Origin: Gemmatimonadaceae bacterium
GTDB lineage: Bacteria > Gemmatimonadota > Gemmatimonadetes > Gemmatimonadales > Gemmatimonadaceae
Direction of reading: 5' to 3'
DNA length: 6,707 bases
Assembly (NCBI GenBank): GCA_025451425.1
Contig: JANWKK010000037.1
Span: 1 to 6,707, forward strand
How positions within the stretch are numbered: the first letter of the stretch is position 1; each line of letters begins with the position of its first letter. Of this stretch, positions 1 to 6,707 are shown piece by piece. The notes under the pieces were generated by a model, which ran no database searches, was not told the DNA's origin, and worked only from the letters and a program-made list of their open reading frames with translations. The translations under genes and the position numbers were made by a program.

Positions 1-2292
1 GCGAACGGCGTCGGCGGGCTTGAAGAGGTGCGCGGCCTCGCTGCCGATCTCCGGCGCGAGCTGCCGAAGCACCGTGTACTCATCGAGGATCCAGATGCCG
101 CGGCCATAGGTGCCGACAACGAGATCGTTGTCGTGAATCGCGATATCGCGGAGCGACGCCGTCGGCAGGTTGAGCCGGAGCGATTGCCAGTGATCCCCGT
201 CGTCGAACGAGACATAGATGGTTGTCTCGGTGCCCGCGAACAGGAGGCCTGGCTTTTTTGTGTCAGCACGCACGACACGCGCGAAGCTGCCGGCTGGTTC
301 CTCAGTCGGGAGACCGTCGACGATCTTCGTCCACGTCTTCCCGAAGTCGTGCGTGCGGTAGATGTACGGCGCGTAATCGCCGCTCGTGTGATTGTCGACC
401 GCGACGTATGCGACGGCAGGGTCGCTGTGTGACGCGTCGATCGACGAGACAAGCGCGCGCGCCTGGTTCGGCAAGTTGGGAATGCTGACGTCCTGCCAAG
501 TCTTTCCCTCGTCGCGGGTGAGCTTGATCAGGCCATTGTTCGTGCCGACCCAGATCGTCCCCGCCGCGGCGCTTGACGGCGAGATCGTTTCGATCGCGCC
601 GCCTAACGGCGGCTGGCGGCCAGTGGTGTTGTTGTTGTCTGTTGCAGAGCGTCCCGCGAGCGTCGGATCTCCGCCCTTGGGGACACCAAGATCGGGTCTG
701 ATTTTCCGCCAGTGCGCGCCGCCGTCAGTTGTCGCCATGAGATACTGGAACCCCGCGAGCAGCTCGTGCTTGTCCCACGGCGTGAAGATGATCGGCTGCG
801 AGAATGATGTACGCAGTTTGAGATTGGGGTCCGTCGCGGGGCTGACGTTGATCCATTGCTCGCTCGGATAAGCGATCTTCACGATACCCGAGCCGCTCGC
901 ATACACGGTGTTCGTGTTGAGCGGATCAGGAACGATCGTGCCCCACTCCCAACCGCTCACCGAATTCCAATCGGCCGGAGTGATCGCACCGAAGTTTCCG
1001 CGCGACCGCTGACGAATGGCGCCGGCGTCCTGTTGCGTCGCGTACACCCAGTACGGGAACGAGTTATCGACCGAGAGGTGGTAGACCTGCTCGGTCGATT
1101 GGTTGTACCACGAGCCCCAGGTCGTACCACCGTCGAGCGAAACGACGGCGCCCTGGTCGAGGCCGAGGAGAATGCGCTGGCCGTTCGTGGGATCGATCCA
1201 CATCTGCTGCGGATCGTCACCACCGGGCGCGCCCTTGAAGCCGGTGAAGGTGTTGCCGCCGTCAGTGGATTTATAACTCGATGTGTTGATCGTGTAGACC
1301 AGGTCCGGGTTCTTCGGGTCGACGTAGACTCCGCAGTTATAGCCGCCCTGGCCGTTACGAATTCGCTCATCATCCTTGGCCATCTGTCGCCAGCTCGTGC
1401 CGCCATCGTCCGACCGATAGAAGCCGGTGTTGGCGATGAGAAACACGCGCTGCGCATTCGTGTTCATTGCCACGGCAACAGAGGTACGGCCACTCAGCCG
1501 CGGCAGCCCGCCGCCGGTGATCTCCTGCCAGGTGACGCCTTCGTCGATCGACTTGTAAAGCGCCGTTCCGGTGCGTCCCGTGTCGGGCTCGGCGCCACGA
1601 CGCGGCGGAGCGCCCGGCGCGACGTAGTGCCTAACGGTTGTCGCGAACACGACGCTCGGCTTGTCGTACGACCAGGCGAGCTTCTGGATGCCCGTCTGCT
1701 CGTCGACGAAGAGCGTCTTCGTCCACGTGCGCCCGCCGTCTGTACTTCTGAACACGCCGCGAGAATCGTTGCGCTGGTGAATGTTTCCTTGTGCGGCAAT
1801 CATCAGGAGGTTTGGATCTCTCGGATCGACGAGGATCGACGGGATCTGCTTCGTGGCCTCGAGTCCGAGATGCTGCCATGTGCGGCCCGCGTCGGTCGAC
1901 TTGTAAACGCCGTTGCCTTCGTTGACCGCACCGCCCGTGACCATGTCGCCGGTGCCGGCGTAAACCACGTTCGGATCAGATGGCGCCACTTCGATTGCAC
2001 CGACAGACGAGACTGTCTTGATCGAATCGAAGACGGGGTACCAGGTCTCACCGGCGCTGGTCGTCTTCCAGACGCCGCCGGCCGGGAGGCCGACGTAGAA
2101 GACGCCCGGTTGGCCGACCGCGCCCGACACCGCGGCAATTCGGCCACCACGGAATGGACCGATATTGCGCCACTGGAGTCCTGCGTAGAGCGACGGATCG
2201 ATGGAGGGAGCCGAAGCTGGCCTCGGAATGAAAATGGCAGCCAGGGTGAGTGGCGCGGTGAATGACCACCGGAGAAGTGGCGAGCGGAGCAT
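1..2292 (-). CDS. Exported BNR/Asp-box repeat protein, sortilin/VPS10-like 'glycosyl hydrolase' family (3' end outside window)
   Basis: Reading the minus strand from ATG at 2292 gives 764 codons with no stop down to base 1, so the C-terminus lies outside the window. Residues 1-28 look like a signal peptide: Arg residues, a hydrophobic stretch LTLAAIF, then ASA, although Pro at +1 is unfavourable. The mature start has the WRNIGPFRGGR block typical of large sortilin-like BNR proteins. Eleven Asp-box turns (S/T-x-D-x-G-x-T-W) are visible near residues 76, 131, 182, 247, 293, 341, 384, 521, 592, 646 and 694, for example KSTDAGRTW and RSTDGGRTW, implying one or two beta-propellers. GTYGRGIWILDE (728-739) normally closes the propeller part. 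The family often exceeds 900 residues, so a C-terminal domain probably lies off the edge. Despite the common 'glycosyl hydrolase' label, I see no catalytic assignment; binding or peptidase-associated roles are equally possible. An in-frame ATG at 2352 would add 20 residues before the signal peptide. Neither start has a clear Shine-Dalgarno sequence, and 2292 is preferred because it puts the signal peptide at the N-terminus. Confidence 0.9.
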   Translation of the reverse strand, partial: MLRSPLLRWSFTAPLTLAAIFIPRPASAPSIDPSLYAGLQWRNIGPFRGGRIAAVSGAVGQPGVFYVGLPAGGVWKTTSAGETWYPVFDSIKTVSSVGAIEVAPSDPNVVYAGTGDMVTGGAVNEGNGVYKSTDAGRTWQHLGLEATKQIPSILVDPRDPNLLMIAAQGNIHQRNDSRGVFRSTDGGRTWTKTLFVDEQTGIQKLAWSYDKPSVVFATTVRHYVAPGAPPRRGAEPDTGRTGTALYKSIDEGVTWQEITGGGLPRLSGRTSVAVAMNTNAQRVFLIANTGFYRSDDGGTSWRQMAKDDERIRNGQGGYNCGVYVDPKNPDLVYTINTSSYKSTDGGNTFTGFKGAPGGDDPQQMWIDPTNGQRILLGLDQGAVVSLDGGTTWGSWYNQSTEQVYHLSVDNSFPYWVYATQQDAGAIRQRSRGNFGAITPADWNSVSGWEWGTIVPDPLNTNTVYASGSGIVKIAYPSEQWINVSPATDPNLKLRTSFSQPIIFTPWDKHELLAGFQYLMATTDGGAHWRKIRPDLGVPKGGDPTLAGRSATDNNNTTGRQPPLGGAIETISPSSAAAGTIWVGTNNGLIKLTRDEGKTWQDVSIPNLPNQARALVSSIDASHSDPAVAYVAVDNHTSGDYAPYIYRTHDFGKTWTKIVDGLPTEEPAGSFARVVRADTKKPGLLFAGTETTIYVSFDDGDHWQSLRLNLPTASLRDIAIHDNDLVVGTYGRGIWILDEYTVLRQLAPEIGSEAAHLFKPADAVR

Positions 2293-5200
2293 GGTTAGTC
2301 TTGGGGAAGGTTCGAGGAACGAAGCGCAGAACGGAGTATGCGTCGATGCCATATGCGCATGCAACCCGCATCATTAAGTCAAGTCCCCTTATCATTAACC
2401 GCGGAGAGCGCAGAGGACGCAGAGGAACAACATCACCGTTTCGTGTTTTGGTAATCGAGTTGTTTGACCTCTGCGTCCTCTGCGTTCTCTGCGGTTAAAA
2501 AGCTCTCTGCGGTTAAAGGAATGCGTTCTCTGCGATTAAGGAAGCAATGACCGGCATACTCGCCATCCTCGCTCTGGGTTTCATGCTCGGGATGCGTCAC
2601 GCGACGGATCCCGACCATGTCGTCGCGGTCACGACGATCGTTGCCGGCCACCGGAATGTGCGGAGCGCCGCGCTCATTGGCGCTGCCTGGGGCGTGGGAC
2701 ACACCCTAACGATTCTCCTCGTCGGCACCGGGATCATTCTCTTCAAGTGGGTGATTCCAACGCGCCTCGGGCTGGGCATGGAGCTCGCCGTCGCGATCAT
2801 GTTGATCGTGCTCGGCCTCGCGAACCTTGGCGGCACGTTGCGCTGGCTTCGGCGCGAACGGTCGGCCGCGCAGAAGGGCCACGTTCACTCGCATGCGCAC
2901 AGCCACGGCGACTACGTCCACACGCATCCGCACGCTCACGCGCCCGACGCACATCCCCACGCTGACGACGCCACGCCGCTCTCGCGAATCGACCGCCGCC
3001 TCGGCGGCACCGCGCCGTATCGGCTCGCACGGCCGCTCGTCGTCGGGATCGTGCACGGGCTCGCGGGCTCGGCGGCGGTCGCGCTCCTCGTGCTCGCGAC
3101 GATTCAGGTGCCGCTCTTGTCTGTTCTGTATCTGCTCATCTTCGGCATCGGCACGATCGCGGGCATGATGGTGATCACCGCGGCGATCAGCGTCCCCTTC
3201 GCGCTCAGCGGCGGCCAGTTCATGCGCCTCCAGCGCAGCCTCCGCGTAGCCTCAGGCCTGATCAGCCTCGCCTTCGGTCTCGTCGTCGCCTATCAGATCG
3301 GGATCGTGCACGGGTTGTTTGGGGCAAATCCGAGCTGGACGCCGAAGTGAACGGGTAGAGGGTAGAGGGTAGAGGGCAGTGGGCTCACCCTCAGCACTCA
3401 ACCCTCTACCGCGCAACACCCAGATCTAGCTGCTCTCCCGCGGGAGCTGTCTGCGCCTGGCGTTTGCCCTTGCGCGAGAGCTTCCCTTCCAGCCGCCGGT
3501 TCCAGTTGTCGAGATAGGTGTAAACGACCGGCGTGATGTACAGCGTGATGAACTGCGAGAACGCGAGGCCACCCACAACCGCGATGCCTAACGGTTGACG
3601 CGTCTCCGCGCCGGCGCCGCGTGCGAAGGCGATCGGCAGCGTCCCGACGAGGGCGGCGACCGTCGTCATCATGATCGGACGAAAGCGAACGTGCGCGGCC
3701 TCGACGATCGAGTGCTCCGCCGATCCCTTCTCCGTCCGCTCGAACTCGAGCGCGAAGTCCACCATCATGATCGCGTTCTTCTTCACGATGCCGATCAGAA
3801 GAATGATCCCGACGAAGGCGTAGACGCTCAACTCGACGTGGAAAATGAGAAGCGCGAGCAGCGCGCCGAATGCAGCGAATGGTAAACCGGAGAGGATGGT
3901 GAGCGGGTGAATGAAGCTTTCGTACAAAACGCCGAGAATCATGTAGATCACAAAGATCGCCAGCACGACGAGCACCATCAGCCCTGCTTGCGTCGACTGG
4001 AACACTTGCGCCGTGCCGGAGAACGCCGTCGTGATCCCCGCAGGCAGGTTTTGCGTCGCGAGCTGCTGGACCTCAGCGGTCGCCGCACCTAACGATGCGC
4101 CCGGCGCGAGATTGAACGAGAGTGTCACCGACGGCAGCTGCCCCGAATGGTTGACGCTCGCGGCACCCATCGTCTTCTGCAGCGTGGCCACGGCACTGAG
4201 CGGCACGACCGCACCTGCCGCCGACCGCACATAGAGAAGGCTGAGTGCGCGCAGGTCCTGCTGGTACTGTGGCAAGACCTCCAGGATCACTTCGTACTCG
4301 TTGCTCGGCGTGTAGATCGTGGACACCTGTCGCGATCCGTACGCGTCGTACAACGAGCTCTCGATCTGCTGCGCCGTAACGCCGAACGCCGCCGCGCGAA
4401 CACGATCGATTGAAACCGTGACCTCGGGTTGGCTCAGCTGGAGATCGCTCGTCACGTCCTGAAGGAGCGAGGATCCCTTCGCCGCCTGAACGAGCTTCTG
4501 CGCCGCCGGATACAGTGTCGCGATGTCAGATCCCTGCAACGTGAACTGATATTGACTCTTCGATTGCCGGCCACCGATCTGAATCGCGGGCGGTAGCGAC
4601 GCGTACGCCGTGATTCCGGGGACGCGGGCGAGTTTGCTGCGGAGCTCTGTGACAATGTCGGCGGCGGGGAGTCGCGTCCCGAGCGGCTTGAGCGACAGGA
4701 ACAAGCGCCCGGTATTCGATCCCGACGAGCCGCCGCCGCCCACTGTCGACATGTAGCTCGCGATGTTCGTGTCGCGTTGCACGATCGCCGCGATCGCCTG
4801 CTGGCGGCGTACCATGTCATCGAATGAAGTGCCCTGCGCGGCCTCGGTATTCACACTAAGCTGGCCGGTGTCCTCGTCGGGAATAAATCCAGACGGAACC
4901 ATCTTGAACAGGACGACCGTGCCGACAAGAATGAGGAGTGAGAACACCATCATCAGCCGCCGATGCCGCATCGACCAATCCAGCGTCCACTTGTACTGGT
5001 CGAGCATCCAATCCCACGCGCGCTCGGTCGTCGTGTAGAATCGTCCGTGCTCGCGCTTTGACTCGGCGCGGAGAAAGCGACTCGACAACATCGGCGTGAA
5101 CGTCAGCGAGACCACGCCCGACACGAGGATCGCGACGGCGATCGTCACGGCAAACTCGCGGAACAGCCGCCCGATGATGCCCGAGAGAAAGAGCAGCGGG

Positions 5201-6707
5201 ATGAACACGGCCGTGAGGGAGATCGTCATCGAGATGATGGTGAACCCGACCTCGCGGGCGCCATCCATCGCTGCTTCGATCGGCTCCTTTCCCATCTCGA
5301 GGTGCCTAACGATATTCTCGAGCATGACGATCGCATCGTCAACGACAAACCCCACGGCCAAGGTGAGGGCCATGAGTGAAAGGTTGTCCAGGCTGTAGCC
5401 GAGTATGTACATCACCGGGAACGCGCCGAGGATGGACATTGGCAGCGCGAGGCTCGGAATCACCGTCGCCCAGAGATTGCGCAGGAAGAGGAAGATCACG
5501 AGGACGACGAGCCCGAGCGTCAACAGCAGCGTGAACTTGACGTCGCGCACCGACTGCTGAATCCCCTGCGAGCGGTCGAAGAGCGTATGCACTTGCACGT
5601 TCGCCGGGATTCGTCCACGCAGGGAATCGAGCTCCGCGACGACACGCTGCGCGACGGCAACGGTATTCGAACCAGGTTGACGCTGCACCGCGAGAACGAT
5701 CGAGCGCTCGCCGTCGTACCAACTCGCGTTCTTGTTGTTCTCGATGTCATCGAGCACTCGGCCAAGGGCTCCGAGCTGCACGGCAGCGCCATTGCGATAG
5801 ATCACCGTCATCGAACGGAACGCGGTCGCATCGTTGAGCTGTCCGTTCGCCTGCAGCGTGTAGGCGGTGCTCGGCCCCCAGAGAACGCCGGTGGGCTGAT
5901 TGACATTTTGCGACGTAATTGCCGTCGTGACTTCGTCGATGCCAATCTTTCTGTACGCGAGCGCCGTCGGATCGAGCTGCACGCGAACGGCGTATTTGGC
6001 AGCGCCGTAGACCGAGACCTGCGCCACGCCGTCGACCGTGGACAGGCGCTGGCTGATGAGTGTTTCGCCGATCTCGTCGAGCTGCGTGAGCGGCGCGGTC
6101 GGCGACGTGAGCGTGAAGAGCAGAATCGGCGACGCGGCCGGGTTGGATTTCTGATACGACGGCGGCGTGATGCCTAACGGCAGCTGGCGCAGGGTCTTGG
6201 CAATAGCGGCTTGCACATCCTGCGCGGCGGCGTCGATGTCGCGGTCGAGCGTGAACTGCAGCGTGATCGACGTGGAACTGAGGCTCGACGACGACGTCAT
6301 GTTGTCGACGCCGGCGATCGTCGAGAACGCCTTCTCGAGCGGCGTCGCGACTGCCGACGCCATCGTCTCAGGACCTGCACCCGGCAGGCTCGCGTTGACG
6401 TTGATCGTCGGATAGTCAACCGTCGGAAGATCGCTGATCGGCAGGCTGCGGTACGCCACGACACCGAACGCGGCGATGCCGACCATGAGCAGGATCGTCA
6501 TGACCGGCCGCCGGATGAACAGCGCCGAGAAGCTCATGGGCGCTGCGGCCGAGGTGGCGCCGGCGTCGGAGCCTTCGTCGTCGTGGTGGTCGTGCGCGAC
6601 GTCGTCGCGTTAGGCGTTGTGGTCGTGGTCGTCGGCGTCGCGTTCGCGGGCGCCGCGTTGGTGGTTGCGCTCGTGGTTGTGTTTGCGCCGGCGGTCCCCG
6701 TCACGCC

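Overview
The window is GC-rich DNA from a diderm (Gram-negative type) bacterium. It carries an RND efflux permease, which works across two membranes, and a signal-peptide-bearing Asp-box (BNR) protein. GC-rich coding, a large secreted sortilin/VPS10-like BNR protein and an MdtB/MdtC-type pump would fit Gemmatimonadota or a similar soil phylum. That placement is an inference from gene content, because no rRNA or other marker gene is present.

Layout from left to right: (1) Positions 1-2292, minus strand, hold one uninterrupted reading frame of 764 codons. It runs off the left edge and encodes an exported BNR-repeat protein. (2) Positions 2293-2546 are a divergent intergenic region of 254 bases. 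It is dominated by a roughly 104-base long-hairpin repeat of the CTCTGCGGTTAA type, followed by two further partial copies that reach the ribosome binding site of the next gene. (3) Positions 2547-3350, plus strand, encode a nickel/cobalt permease of the HoxN/NicO/UreH kind with a His-rich loop. (4) Positions 3351-3410 are a short convergent junction with a GGGTAGA heptamer array (a G-quadruplex-type sequence) and an inverted copy that contains the stop codon of the next gene. (5) Positions 3406-6537, minus strand, encode a complete 1043-residue RND permease of the MdtB/MdtC type. (6) Positions 6534-6707, minus strand, hold the last 57 codons of an upstream gene that overlaps the permease start by ATGA. 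It ends in a Thr/Pro/Ala-rich tail and is probably the adaptor or a partner subunit of the pump.

The upstream gene and the permease look like one translationally coupled efflux operon. The Ni/Co permease and the BNR protein are separate transcription units on either side of the repeat-filled intergenic region. I see no CRISPR array, phage gene, transposase, tRNA or rRNA.

The most unusual signal is not a gene. The 7-mer CCTAACG occurs eight times in 6.7 kb, about one per 840 bases, in all four genes. It occupies several reading phases and encodes different amino acids, and seven of the eight copies point the same way. Most of the TTA leucine codons I found in the two long genes exist only because of it. 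This suggests DNA-level selection for a dispersed short motif, such as an uptake, segregation, recombination or modification signal.
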